From NCBI GenBank assembly GCA_963674665.2, contig CAXXPL010000016.1, positions 62,001 through 126,000 on the forward strand: a stretch of 64,000 bases of DNA, written 5' to 3'. Source of the stretch: G963674665 sp963674665. GTDB taxonomy: Bacteria; Desulfobacterota; Desulfovibrionia; Desulfovibrionales; Desulfovibrionaceae. Position numbers and translations under genes: made by a program. Below the pieces are notes generated by a model that was not told the origin of the DNA, searched no databases, and saw only the letters and a list, made by a program, of their open reading frames with translations. This document shows, one piece after another, positions 1 to 8,000 of this stretch (positions within the stretch are counted from its first letter, which is position 1; each line of letters begins with the position of its first letter).

Positions 1-418
1 TCAACAGGCGGCGGGTATCGCGAATGCCCGGTACGATGGGATCCGGCGCGGAGCCCGGCATGGTCTTTTCCATCTCCTTGACCCGCTTCATTTCCGCGGC
101 CACGGTGGCGGCATCCGGTCCCTCGAAGCGCGGGTCGAGAAGGTTGCTCAGCTCTTCCTCCACCTGGGCCACCGAGACGGGAGGCATATGGGAGGCGCTC
201 TCCATAAAAGCGTCCAGCAGCTCGTCGGGGGTTACCAACCGCTCTTCGCTGCTGAAGTCGGCCAGGGTTTCCACCAGCAAAACCAGGTCAGCCTGACGCT
301 GGCTCACCATGGGTTCAGTATCGATACCCGCTTCGGAAGCGGATCCGGCGTTTTCCGTTGCGGGGGAAACCGCCTCATTCACTCGAGGGGGAACGGGTTG
401 TTGTTCTGAATCGTTCAT
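1..418 (-). CDS. Unknown acidic protein, 3' end cut by the window edge
   Basis: The reading frame starts at ATG 416-418 behind a good AAGGAG ribosome site and runs open to base 2, giving at least 139 residues. The N-terminal 35 residues are rich in Glu, Pro and Ala and look disordered. The rest is predicted helical and contains MVSQRQADLVLLVETLADF and a run of charged residues. No signal peptide, membrane segment or known domain was recognised. It lies 127 bases downstream of the oxidoreductase gene on the same strand, so it may be the last gene of that operon. Function unknown. Confidence 0.55.
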   Translation of the reverse strand, partial: MNDSEQQPVPPRVNEAVSPATENAGSASEAGIDTEPMVSQRQADLVLLVETLADFSSEERLVTPDELLDAFMESASHMPPVSVAQVEEELSNLLDPRFEGPDAATVAAEMKRVKEMEKTMPGSAPDPIVPGIRDTRRLL

Positions 419-545
419 AAGGTACTCCTTTCTGACAAGCCTTGACGCGGATGTTTCCCGCCGAGGCCGGTACATCATACTTCCGGAGACAAATGTCCGG
501 TTTCCGGCGGCCACCGTCGGGCGACCGCCGGATATTTGCGCCCGA

Positions 546-2660
546 TCAGGCTCCAGGGACCAGCTTTTCCCGGGTCATGGTCTCGGCCACGTCATTGAGC
601 CCCAGGGAGCGGTAGTGATCAGCCCCGGGTGCGCCGGTATCCTTGTCCCAACCCTGGACCTCGTAAAAAAGATCCAGGCTCTTTTCCAAATCAGCCCTGT
701 CCATGCGGATGGTCCCTTTGGTAAACGCCTCCTTTTCCTTGTCTTTCTTGTCCGAGAATATCCAACCCGGAAAGAGGTCGTGATCTTTTCGGATTTCCAA
801 GGTCTTCATCTGCCGCATGGTGTAGGCGCGATGCAGATTGAAGGCGCGTTCGGCGCAACGGTCCAACTCCTCGCAAGTCAGGTTGTGACCGGTAAGGGTC
901 CTGTAATACTTGCTCTCAATGCTGTTGTCGCCGATATAGTTGTCCTCCTTGAGAGGACTGGAGATCCAGGGGCCCATCCAGTTGCAGAAGGACAGCATGT
1001 CATGCAATTCCTTCCGCTCGATGGCCCATTTGGCCCGGATCATCTTGTATTTGTTGGTGGGCTTGTAATCGCCGCGAGCGTCAACCGCATCCCCGGAACC
1101 CCAGAAGTGTTCTGCGATTTGCTTTTGCACCTCGAGGGGCAGGCCGCTACGTACGAAGTTACAGTGGGAGTGACACATGGGGTCGCGGTTGTACTGGGTG
1201 TTGATGATGCATCCGCACTGCCCGTCGTCCTCGCAAGAGTGGTGCTTGGGATGCCCGAACTTCCAGTAGTAGGAACGATGATCGTCCCCCCAATCCTTGT
1301 CCGAGATGCCCAACTTCTCGAGCATGTACCCGGTACCCATGCCCATGAGCTCGCCGAATTCGCCTTCCTTGTAGGCAATGCGGTGCACAACGTCCTGGAG
1401 GAACCGGAGATCGCCCTTCTCCATCCAATCCCAGCGAATGGACTTGTACTCGTCGGCGCCCAATTTTTCCTTCCAGAGGCCTTCGGTGAGCATGATGTTG
1501 AAGTCTCGGTGTAGTTGGCCGTAGTTATCCCACACGCCCAAACCATCCATTGCCTCGATGCCCACGAAACCGGCCTGGCGCGCTTCGTTGGTCTTTTTGC
1601 CCGCAAGAGAGGGAAACCAGCTGCGTCCGCCGATCATGCCCACGCAGGTGTTGAACTGTATGGGATTCACTCCGTATTTGGCCGCTGTGTCCTCATCCTT
1701 CTGCACCGTGTAGCAGCGGATGGGGCAGGCAAAACAGCCATTGTTGCGCACGGTGTATTTCCATGCGTTCTCGCCCAGGAAGTACACGGCGTTATTTGTG
1801 CGGTAGGATATGCGGTTCAGGGAGCGCACATCATTGGTCAGGGTAACGGGAGGATTGGCCGCTCCCCAACGCTTGCCGGGCGCGCCAACCCAGCGGGATC
1901 CGGCATTCCAGTATTCGAACAGCGGGCTGGGAAAGTTCGGCACACAGTGTTGGTTGTGCCCCCCAATGATGGTGCGGTGATAGTTGATGAGTTTTTCCCA
2001 CTCCTCCTTGTCTCCGGAGATGTGTACCGGCTGGGAGCCCTGCAGGGCGATGGCCTTGAGCATCTTGGAGCCCATGACCGCGCCTGTGCCACCGCCTGAG
2101 ATGTGGGCGCGGGTGTTGACCACCACGGAGTAGTTTACGAGGTTCTCACCCGCGGGGCCGATGCAGGCCACGGTGTTGTCCCCGCCGATCTCCTCACTGA
2201 TGACGCGTGTGGTGCGGCGTGTGTCCTGCCCCCAGAGATGACTTGCGTCCTTGAGCCAGGCCTTGCCGTCGCGAACGTGCAGCCAGACGGGGTGGTCCGA
2301 TTTGCCTTCGATGATCAGATAGTCGTATCCGGAAAACTTGAGATGTGCTGCAAAATTGCCGCCCATGTGACCGGACCCGATAAGATTCTGGGGCCAGATA
2401 AAGGGCATGATGGTGGTGACGGCGCTACGGCCGCTGCACAGCGCACCTGTGCCGGCAAGAGGCCCGATGCTGAAAACCAGCTTGTTTGCTTCATCATAGG
2501 CCTGGGTTTCCGGGGGCACCTCGTCCCAGAACACCTTGTAGCCCAAGCCCGTGCCGCCAATGAAATCGAGATATTGGTAGGTATCTTCCACGGAGATGCC
2601 GCCAGTGCTCAAATTGACCCTGAGTCCCTTGCCTGCATAACCGCCATATTTTCTGGCCAT
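546..2660 (-). CDS. YdhV-like aldehyde:ferredoxin oxidoreductase (W/Mo-pterin)
   Basis: A 704-residue member of the AOR family, which carry a bis-pterin tungsten or molybdenum centre and one [4Fe-4S] cluster and oxidise aldehydes or related acids with ferredoxin. The AOR N-terminal fold is clear from GGTGLGYKVFWDEVPPE near residue 35. The cluster motif C-x2-C-x3-C (CFACPIRC) is at residues 309-316, with further Cys near 500-525. From memory, length and block order match Escherichia coli YdhV (700 residues) better than the classical 605-residue AOR. The start has a strong GGAGGA site. The gene follows a ferredoxin by 41 bases, as ydhV sits with ydhY. The physiological substrate cannot be told from sequence. 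Confidence 0.88.
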   Translation of the reverse strand: MARKYGGYAGKGLRVNLSTGGISVEDTYQYLDFIGGTGLGYKVFWDEVPPETQAYDEANKLVFSIGPLAGTGALCSGRSAVTTIMPFIWPQNLIGSGHMGGNFAAHLKFSGYDYLIIEGKSDHPVWLHVRDGKAWLKDASHLWGQDTRRTTRVISEEIGGDNTVACIGPAGENLVNYSVVVNTRAHISGGGTGAVMGSKMLKAIALQGSQPVHISGDKEEWEKLINYHRTIIGGHNQHCVPNFPSPLFEYWNAGSRWVGAPGKRWGAANPPVTLTNDVRSLNRISYRTNNAVYFLGENAWKYTVRNNGCFACPIRCYTVQKDEDTAAKYGVNPIQFNTCVGMIGGRSWFPSLAGKKTNEARQAGFVGIEAMDGLGVWDNYGQLHRDFNIMLTEGLWKEKLGADEYKSIRWDWMEKGDLRFLQDVVHRIAYKEGEFGELMGMGTGYMLEKLGISDKDWGDDHRSYYWKFGHPKHHSCEDDGQCGCIINTQYNRDPMCHSHCNFVRSGLPLEVQKQIAEHFWGSGDAVDARGDYKPTNKYKMIRAKWAIERKELHDMLSFCNWMGPWISSPLKEDNYIGDNSIESKYYRTLTGHNLTCEELDRCAERAFNLHRAYTMRQMKTLEIRKDHDLFPGWIFSDKKDKEKEAFTKGTIRMDRADLEKSLDLFYEVQGWDKDTGAPGADHYRSLGLNDVAETMTREKLVPGA

Positions 2661-2701
2661 AAATTCCTCCGAATTACAAAATACCCTTGAGTATTGAGAT
2701 G

Positions 2702-3469
2702 TTATTGCTCAAACTTGAGATTGCGTGGTCCGCCCGGGGATTCCACATGGCAGGAGACGCATGTGGCCCGGCGGTCTTCCGGAATAAACATGCCAAAGGA
2801 ACCGCGTGTCAGCATGGACCTGGTACGGTCGCTCCACGCCACGTAGCGCAGGGCTGATGCCGGGCAAGCTTCCACGCATTTGGGCGCGCCGTTGCACAGG
2901 AAGCATTTGTCAGCCTTGCCCTTCTCCTCATCAAAGGTCATGACCCCCCAGGGGCAAGCCTTCTGGCACAGGCGGCACCCCACGCAACGGTCGGCGAGAA
3001 CGATGCGGGTGCCGGTGCCCTTTTGGGCAACGATTGCGTTTTGCGGGCAGGCGGTGGCGCAAGGAACTGGATGGGGGCACTGCTTGCACGTGTCCTGAAT
3101 CACCAGGGCGCTGGATCCGTAAACACCCTTGGTGAGGTCCTCGGTACCGCCATCCGGACCGAACATGGCGTTTCGGCTGATTTTGATACGCGCCAGCTTG
3201 GGGTCGGACTTGCCGTCATTGAATTCGGTACAAGCCAGTTCACAACGTTGGCAGCAGACACACAATGTGGGGTCGGCCACGATCATACCCGCTGCCTGTT
3301 CCATGATGACCAGGGGAGAGGCCTTCATGGCGGCCAGAGCCTGGGTGGTCTGCAATGTGGCCAGTCCCAACGCGGCACAGGATGTCACCTTGATGAATCC
3401 GCGACGCGAGAGATTGTCGAGCAGGTTGTCTTCATCCGCTTTTCTCATGTTCTGCGTATGCTCGGGCAT
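2702..3469 (-). CDS. Tat-exported multi-[4Fe-4S] ferredoxin with C-terminal CxxCH (YdhY-like)
   Basis: 255 residues. A twin-arginine signal is visible (SRRGFIK, Arg22-Arg23, then a hydrophobic Ala/Leu stretch to about residue 48), so the protein should be folded in the cytoplasm and exported. Four Cys clusters follow in the HybA/NrfC/YdhY pattern: CVCCQRCELAC, CKQCPHPVPCATAC, CVGCRLCQKAC and CFLCNGAPKCVEAC. The last 20 residues add CVSCH (237-241), a single c-type haem motif that the usual family members lack as far as I recall. RBS AAGGAG. It sits between fdhD and the oxidoreductase and is the obvious electron partner. If the ferredoxin is exported while the oxidoreductase (no signal seen) is not, either co-export or a membrane link is needed; this is unresolved. 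Confidence 0.85.
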   Translation of the reverse strand: MPEHTQNMRKADEDNLLDNLSRRGFIKVTSCAALGLATLQTTQALAAMKASPLVIMEQAAGMIVADPTLCVCCQRCELACTEFNDGKSDPKLARIKISRNAMFGPDGGTEDLTKGVYGSSALVIQDTCKQCPHPVPCATACPQNAIVAQKGTGTRIVLADRCVGCRLCQKACPWGVMTFDEEKGKADKCFLCNGAPKCVEACPASALRYVAWSDRTRSMLTRGSFGMFIPEDRRATCVSCHVESPGGPRNLKFEQ

Positions 3470-3499
3470 AGAGTGCTCCTTATCTTGACGACAATGGCA

Positions 3500-4504
3500 T
3501 CATGACAGCTTGAGCTGTCCGTTTTCGTGATACAAGTGCATTCTGCCGGACGTGACGTTGCCCAGCAGGGTCAAACCGGTTGATCGTGCCACATCGATGG
3601 CTCGTGACATGGCGCGGGAAAAGGATGCGAAAATCGGAATCCGGGCGCGCACGGCCTTTTGTGCGATCTCGGAGGCAATGCGGCCGCTGCTCACGATCAT
3701 GTGGTCAGCGGGTTCCAGCCCCTCGGTGAGCAGGTAGCCCACAAGGGTATCAATGGCGTTGTGACGCCCCACGTCCAGGCAGTTGAATATGATGCCCTCA
3801 CGGTCGAGCAGGGCCGCGTTGTGGCAGGCGCCGGTCTGATGGAAGATCTCCGATCTGTCGTCCAGCTCCAGCGCTGCGTCCAGGATTATGCGCGGATCCC
3901 AGCTTGGAAACGGCGGACGTTCGATTCGGGGCAAACGACGTGCCGACACGGGCAGTGTCCAGCCCATGGCCGAAGTGATGGTCAAGGTGGAGCCGCCTCG
4001 TGTTCGCGCCGCATCGTGCCTGTTGCGCAGACGTACGTTGACCCACACTTCCTCGTCCTGGTTCCCATCCCCTTGGGCGGAGGAGAAATCCAAGGAAACC
4101 ACGTCGTCCATATTGGCGATGAGGCCGCAGGAGAACAGCAGTCCCGGCACAAGATAGCTCAGATGCTGGCCAGAGCAGGCCACACGCACGAACGGGGAGT
4201 CATTGATGCAGATTGTCAACGCCAACTCTCCGCAGGAGAGAAACAATTCCCGCGTCACAGCACCATCGGAGTACACCAGAATATCATATCTCTTCACGGC
4301 TGAACGAGAGGCCGTGAAGGGCAAACCGCGTCCAGCAAATGATTCTTCGCCGCAATAAGTCATGATCGTCATACCTGGGGCGCCAGAGCCCTTCCTGATT
4401 TTTCTGAAATAGTACCCATACAATTCGTTTTGCCGTTGCAACTCAATCAGCTGTAATTCTTTTGTTTTTTTGCCAGATATCGAGGTTCTCGAAAAACAGC
4501 CCAA
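3500..4504 (-). CDS. FdhD-family sulfurtransferase-like protein
   Basis: FdhD proteins pass sulfur from IscS to the pterin-bound metal of formate dehydrogenase-type enzymes. The family core is visible: ELALTICINDSPF (usual EEPLEIRVNG region), TGACHNAALLD (usual TGGxHAAAL), DVGRHNAIDTLVGY and SSGRIASEIAQKAVRARIPI. The usual CGxCG sulfur-carrying loop is replaced by SAMGW, so sulfurtransferase activity is doubtful, though Cys occurs in TGACHN. The 334-residue reading starts at TTG 4504 without a good ribosome site. ATG 4370-4372 would give 290 residues, close to the family norm, so the start is uncertain. First gene of the leftward operon, so maturation of the oxidoreductase is the likely role. 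Confidence 0.78.
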   Translation of the reverse strand: MGCFSRTSISGKKTKELQLIELQRQNELYGYYFRKIRKGSGAPGMTIMTYCGEESFAGRGLPFTASRSAVKRYDILVYSDGAVTRELFLSCGELALTICINDSPFVRVACSGQHLSYLVPGLLFSCGLIANMDDVVSLDFSSAQGDGNQDEEVWVNVRLRNRHDAARTRGGSTLTITSAMGWTLPVSARRLPRIERPPFPSWDPRIILDAALELDDRSEIFHQTGACHNAALLDREGIIFNCLDVGRHNAIDTLVGYLLTEGLEPADHMIVSSGRIASEIAQKAVRARIPIFASFSRAMSRAIDVARSTGLTLLGNVTSGRMHLYHENGQLKLS

Positions 4505-4550
4505 AATCTGGAAGCAAAATAAACCTGAATAATCAATCTGTTAACGTCAC

Positions 4551-4568
4551 ATGTGAATCAAATCACAA
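4551..4568. promoter_or_regulatory. CRP/FNR-family operator (HcpR-like)
   Basis: ATGTGAATCAAATCACAA contains TGTGA-N6-TCACA with perfect arms. The HcpR consensus I recall for sulfate reducers is TTGTGA-N6-TCACAA, which differs only at the first base. The centre is about 55 bases from the TTG start of the fdhD-like gene, a fitting place for activation of the leftward oxidoreductase operon. Confidence 0.6.
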
Positions 4569-4570
4569 AG

Positions 4571-4614
4571 ATTGCCCGAAGGCGAAACTAGGAAAGTCGC
4601 CGGATACGGTCAAT
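4571..4614 (+). ncRNA. Nested hairpin, possible Moco/Tuco-type riboswitch core (weak)
   Basis: Pairs seen: ATTG 4571-4574 with CAAT 4611-4614, CCG 4576-4578 with CGG 4607-4609, and GGCGA 4581-4585 with TCGCC 4597-4601 around an 11-base loop. The block AAAGATTGCC...GGCGAA...TCGCC resembles the core of the E. coli moaA leader as I remember it. It is 540 bases from the moeA start and no complete motif was built, so this is only a candidate. The structure could also form on the other strand. Confidence 0.22.
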
Positions 4615-5150
4615 AATTTTACTGGAAGACAACGTCACCATTACAGGTTTTTTGGTGATATATGAGATAATTAGCTGAAATTATTAATTATAATTATATA
4701 ATTTAAATTATAATCTCCTATTTACCCTTGAGTAATGTACGGTTTTTAAATGTTTTATTATGTCTCATTTGACTTCATAGGTAGATAGTCACACTAAATA
4801 CTTGTACTCTGTCTACCCAACTAACACCTTGATAATACATAATATATCAATGCGGCTGAATGCACGAATAAATCTGTCGGAGGAACATCAAATATTTTAA
4901 ATTTTTATAATTCAAATAGTTGCATGTATATGGGAAAAAAATCACAAAATTCGGCATGAATACGCAGTATGAAACCCTCTTTTCATGAGGGATGATTTGA
5001 TCTATTTTTAGCGCGACGAAAATTTGTCAATCTGTATTCATAAACAGTAATATTTCTTAATCAAGAAGTTTACTACTCACTTTGAATGAAGATTTGATTT
5101 TTCTTCATGATGCCCCGGACTCGGGTCCGCTGGGCGATGAGTACACAGAT

Positions 5151-6437
5151 ATGTCCAGATATTTTTGCTTGCGAGAAACCGTAGCGGTTGATGACTTTCT
5201 GGAAGGCTTCTCTCCCCTGCCCGCTGAAAGTGTTCCCCTGGCGCAAGCCCTGGGCCGGGTAACCGCACGGGGGATGTTCGCTCCTGAACCTTATCCACGC
5301 TCGTCGCGTTCCACCCGTGATGGTTTTGCCCTGCGTAGCGCCGACACAATGGGCTGCTCACAGGAGGAACCGGCATGCCTGCGGTTGGCTGGGCAATGCG
5401 GTGTTGGCCAGGATACCGATGCGATCCTGGGAACTGGAGAGGCCTGGAGAGTGGTCACCGGGAGCGGTTTGCCCCGTGGCGCGGACGTTGTTGTCATGCA
5501 GGAGGACGTTTTCCTCGAGGACGAGTTTCTGTGCGTCACAGCACCGCAGACTTCCGGAACAAACGTTTTACCCGCAGGGGCGGATCTGCCCCAGGGCGCA
5601 TTGTTGATCAACGCCGGTCAGCGGCTGCACGCCCATGACATGGCCCTGCTCTCCCAATTCTATTCCGAGATTCAGGTTCGCCGCTGCCCCAGACTGGGCA
5701 TCGTGGTCACCGGAGATGAGTTTTGCCGGTACACGGCACTTGATCCCGGCCTGCCGTCCGCACCCGTGAGCAGCAATGCCCAGTTGCTGACCGCGTTGGC
5801 CGACACACTCGGGGCAAAGGTGCTGCACCTTGGCGTGGTGCCTGACGATGCCGGGATGCTGCGGCAGGCGTTGATCAAGGGGCTGCCGGATGGGTTGTCG
5901 CCTTGCGACGTGCTCGTGGTGGTGGGTGGATCATCGGCCGGAAAAAAGGACTTCAGCGCCCAGGCCATAGCCTCGCTTCCAGGGTGCAGTCTTGCCGGTC
6001 AGGACCAGCGGGTGAGCAAGGGGCGCCCCCTGACCATAGCCCGTGTGGGGGGGACCAGCATCTGGGGGCTACCCGGGCATACCCTCAGCCTGGCCCTGGC
6101 CGCACAAATATTCCTGGCGCCGCTGCTGCTGCGTCTCATGGGGCAGAACGGTGTGAAGGCCAAAGGCAATAGTGCCTTTCATCTGCCGCCACATGGTGTC
6201 GAAAAGTCGGAAACCGTGCGCGCCCTGCTGGCCGAAACATTGCCGCCGCAGAGTGCGGCCTTGGCGCATTTTCCTGTCACCCTCCGGCAGGAGGCCCATT
6301 GCCTCATGGCTTTTCCTGTGCCCCTGGGCACGGGCAAGACCTCCATCCTGCGGAACATGAGCGGATGGGTCACACCGCCGGATGCGTCACGTGGACTGCG
6401 GCGGGGCAGCTCCGTGGCCGTACATCTTTTTCGCTGA
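5151..6437 (+). CDS. moeA: Molybdopterin molybdenumtransferase MoeA
   Basis: MoeA inserts molybdate (or tungstate) into adenylylated molybdopterin, the last common step of cofactor synthesis. Motifs in order: SRSTRDGFAL (usual SxxDGYA), TGSGLPRGADVVVMQEDV, the MoCF-type segment RLGIVVTGDE, VVVGGSSAGKKDF and SIWGLPGH, followed by the C-terminal domain. The ATG at 5151 starts right at the family N-terminus. An upstream in-frame TTG at 5082 would add 23 residues. Neither has a strong ribosome site. It is divergent from the oxidoreductase operon and should supply its cofactor. Sulfate reducers often keep two MoeA paralogues for Mo and W; which one this is cannot be said. Confidence 0.88.
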   Translation: MSRYFCLRETVAVDDFLEGFSPLPAESVPLAQALGRVTARGMFAPEPYPRSSRSTRDGFALRSADTMGCSQEEPACLRLAGQCGVGQDTDAILGTGEAWRVVTGSGLPRGADVVVMQEDVFLEDEFLCVTAPQTSGTNVLPAGADLPQGALLINAGQRLHAHDMALLSQFYSEIQVRRCPRLGIVVTGDEFCRYTALDPGLPSAPVSSNAQLLTALADTLGAKVLHLGVVPDDAGMLRQALIKGLPDGLSPCDVLVVVGGSSAGKKDFSAQAIASLPGCSLAGQDQRVSKGRPLTIARVGGTSIWGLPGHTLSLALAAQIFLAPLLLRLMGQNGVKAKGNSAFHLPPHGVEKSETVRALLAETLPPQSAALAHFPVTLRQEAHCLMAFPVPLGTGKTSILRNMSGWVTPPDASRGLRRGSSVAVHLFR

Positions 6438-6747
6438 TGCCGGCACGGAGTGGAAATTGCTGAATGCCCGCACCGTGAGTTGGGCTGATCGATGCAATAC
6501 CTGGTGCCGGTTCACGTGCTGGTTCGCAATGTTGAAACCAGTGTTTTCAGAAGTGGGTTCACTTCGTTGGACCTTTCAGCGCCGCAACCAACGCTTCGAT
6601 ATCTCTATCCGTTGCTCAGAGGTCCTAGGGAAAATCCACTGAATGCTGCAGCACCTCCCCGCCTCGTTGCGAGTGCCGTATAAAAGCGAAAACAGCGTGC
6701 GCATGGCATTCCGTGCCTTGAGGACGTCACAGGATATCTGGCTACTA
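6438..6747. other. Gene-free spacer between moeA and the IS element
   Basis: No supported gene. The only readable stretch is about 20 codons on the minus strand near 6545-6610 ending in a stop, too short to assign. The IS630-type insertion begins at 6748 after a TA. Confidence 0.5.
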
Positions 6748-6795
6748 GGGCATTTTAACTTTCAAATTATCTAAAAATATTCTAGACTGACTTGC

Positions 6796-7173
6796 ATGAA
6801 AACAGCAAACAAGGAAGTACGGGCTATAGCTATACGGGCTTACGAGGCAGGACTCCCACGGCGGCAAATCGCCGAGATTGTGGGGTATCATCTAAATAGC
6901 GTGAGTCGGTGGATCCGGGAATTTGAACGAGACGGACGAATGGAAGCCCGACAGCGCGGTCACAGAACGTCAATGTTCTCTGAAGATGAGCGTCGAGAAC
7001 TGACAGCTCTTCTCCTCGAAAATGTGGACCTCACCTTGGAGGAGATTCGGCAGCACTTCAGAAAGCAGTGCTCACTTGTTGCAATTCATAAAATTCTTAA
7101 ATCTCTTGGATTTGCTTTCAAAAAAAACTCTGCGAGCAAGCGAGCAGGATCGGGAGGATATAGTCAAGTCTAG
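6796..7173 (+). CDS. IS630-family transposase, N-terminal frame (orfA)
   Basis: 125 residues encoding the two DNA-binding helix-turn-helix/winged-helix segments of an IS630 transposase (LPRRQIAEIVGYHLNSVSRW and LTLEEIRQHFRKQCSLVAIHKIL). The family sequence continues in the next frame after the eight-A run at 7120-7127, while orfA itself runs on for about 15 unrelated residues to a stop. Full-length transposase therefore needs slippage or frameshifting at the A run. Confidence 0.85.
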   Translation: MKTANKEVRAIAIRAYEAGLPRRQIAEIVGYHLNSVSRWIREFERDGRMEARQRGHRTSMFSEDERRELTALLLENVDLTLEEIRQHFRKQCSLVAIHKILKSLGFAFKKNSASKRAGSGGYSQV

Positions 7174-7732
7174 GCTTGAATGGGAGGAATTCCAACGGAC
7201 TGTGGATGTGAACTCCTTGATTTTTCTTGATGAATCAGGCGTAAAAACAAATATGACACGACTGTATGGACGCTCTATCCATGGGGAGCGTTGTCATGAT
7301 TCTGCCCCGTGCGGCCGTTGGGAAACCTTAACCGTACTTTCTTCGGTGCGCCTTGATGGCTCAACTGAGAGTATTGTCTTTCCTGGGGCGGTAGATCGAA
7401 AGATGTTCGATGCTTACATCAAAGAGGTGCTTGCACCTTCTCTACGCCCTGGCGATATCGTCATCATGGACACTCTCTCAGCCCATAAATCCCAGGATGC
7501 TTACGCTGCCATTGAAGCCAAGCAGGCTTCTTATCGGTTTCTACCAGCTTATAGCCCAGATCTAAATCCTATTGAAAAGATGTGGAGCAAAGTAAAGGAA
7601 CTGCTGAAAGGAATGAAAGCCAGGACACATGAAGAGCTCTTTGACGCTGTTGGAAAAGCCCTGAGCTTCGTTCTCGCAAAAGATGCTCAGGGCTGGTTTA
7701 GATCTTGTGGGTATATACAAAATGAAAGTTAA
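7127..7732 (+). CDS. IS630-family transposase, catalytic frame (orfB)
   Basis: Catalytic DDE domain with all three acidic residues in context: LIFLDESGV, IVIMDTLSAHKS and SPDLNPIEKMWSKVKE. In this frame the A run reads into KKTLRASEQDRED, joining smoothly to orfA. No independent start with a ribosome site was seen, so it is probably made as a fusion. The stop lies just before the right inverted repeat. Confidence 0.85.
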   Translation, partial: TLRASEQDREDIVKSRLEWEEFQRTVDVNSLIFLDESGVKTNMTRLYGRSIHGERCHDSAPCGRWETLTVLSSVRLDGSTESIVFPGAVDRKMFDAYIKEVLAPSLRPGDIVIMDTLSAHKSQDAYAAIEAKQASYRFLPAYSPDLNPIEKMWSKVKELLKGMKARTHEELFDAVGKALSFVLAKDAQGWFRSCGYIQNES

Positions 7733-7798
7733 AATGCTCTAGGCGGCCGCACCCTCTGCCTCTTCAACAAACGGAACATGCTGCACGAATCCAACAGC

Positions 7799-7920
7799 TC
7801 AGTCGTCAATATATTCAAAGCGTGATTTCAAAGAACCGTCGACATTGAATACTGCAAGTAAGCACGTACGTTTCTGCCATAGATATTTCTCTGTTAACAC
7901 ACCGTTCACATATAACGCGG
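7799..7920 (-). pseudogene. Rhs/YD-repeat protein fragment
   Basis: About 40 codons on the minus strand read VLTEKYLWQKRTCLLAVF then a DGSLKSRFEYIDD ending at a TGA. This matches the pattern of Rhs repeats (xxYLWDxxTRLLAVYDxxGxLxxRFEYADG) as I know it. No start and no further Rhs repeat is present, so it is a remnant between two IS630 copies. Confidence 0.4.
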
Positions 7921-8000
7921 AGCGCAAAAGGACTAACGGCACGCTCCGCAACTGCGCTGCTGAGCCCCGCCTTTGGCGTGGCCGTACCATACCCGGCGAC

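Larger units (their letters stand above)
4505..5150. other. AT-rich divergent promoter region
   Basis: About 645 bases between the fdhD-like gene and moeA. From about 4660 it is markedly AT-rich (for example a run of alternating A/T near 4680-4715) against a GC-rich genome. No convincing gene. It holds a perfect CRP/FNR-family dyad at 4551-4568 and a nested hairpin at 4571-4614, described separately. Confidence 0.6.
6748..7739 (+). mobile_element. IS630-family insertion sequence, complete
   Basis: Terminal inverted repeats are visible: GGGCATTTTAACTTTCA at 6748-6764 and its near-perfect inverse ending at 7739 (one mismatch in 17). TA dinucleotides flank both ends (6746-6747 and 7740-7741), as expected for IS630/Tc1-type TA target duplication. 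The 992-base element holds two overlapping transposase frames with an intact DDE triad. It looks recently active. Confidence 0.9.

Noticed and set aside
309..2690. Several long plus-strand open frames opposite the oxidoreductase gene
   Set aside because: They have no domains and low-complexity His/Val/Leu content, as expected for the antisense of a GC-rich gene.
4571..4614. Cyclic-di-GMP-I riboswitch
   Set aside because: The hallmark CAAACC and GGGACGCAAAGCC blocks are missing.
6545..6620. Minus-strand codons reading ATDRDIEALVAALKGPTK before a stop, resembling the end of a cytochrome c-like protein
   Set aside because: Only about 20 residues with no CxxCH or continuation upstream; too short to support a remnant.
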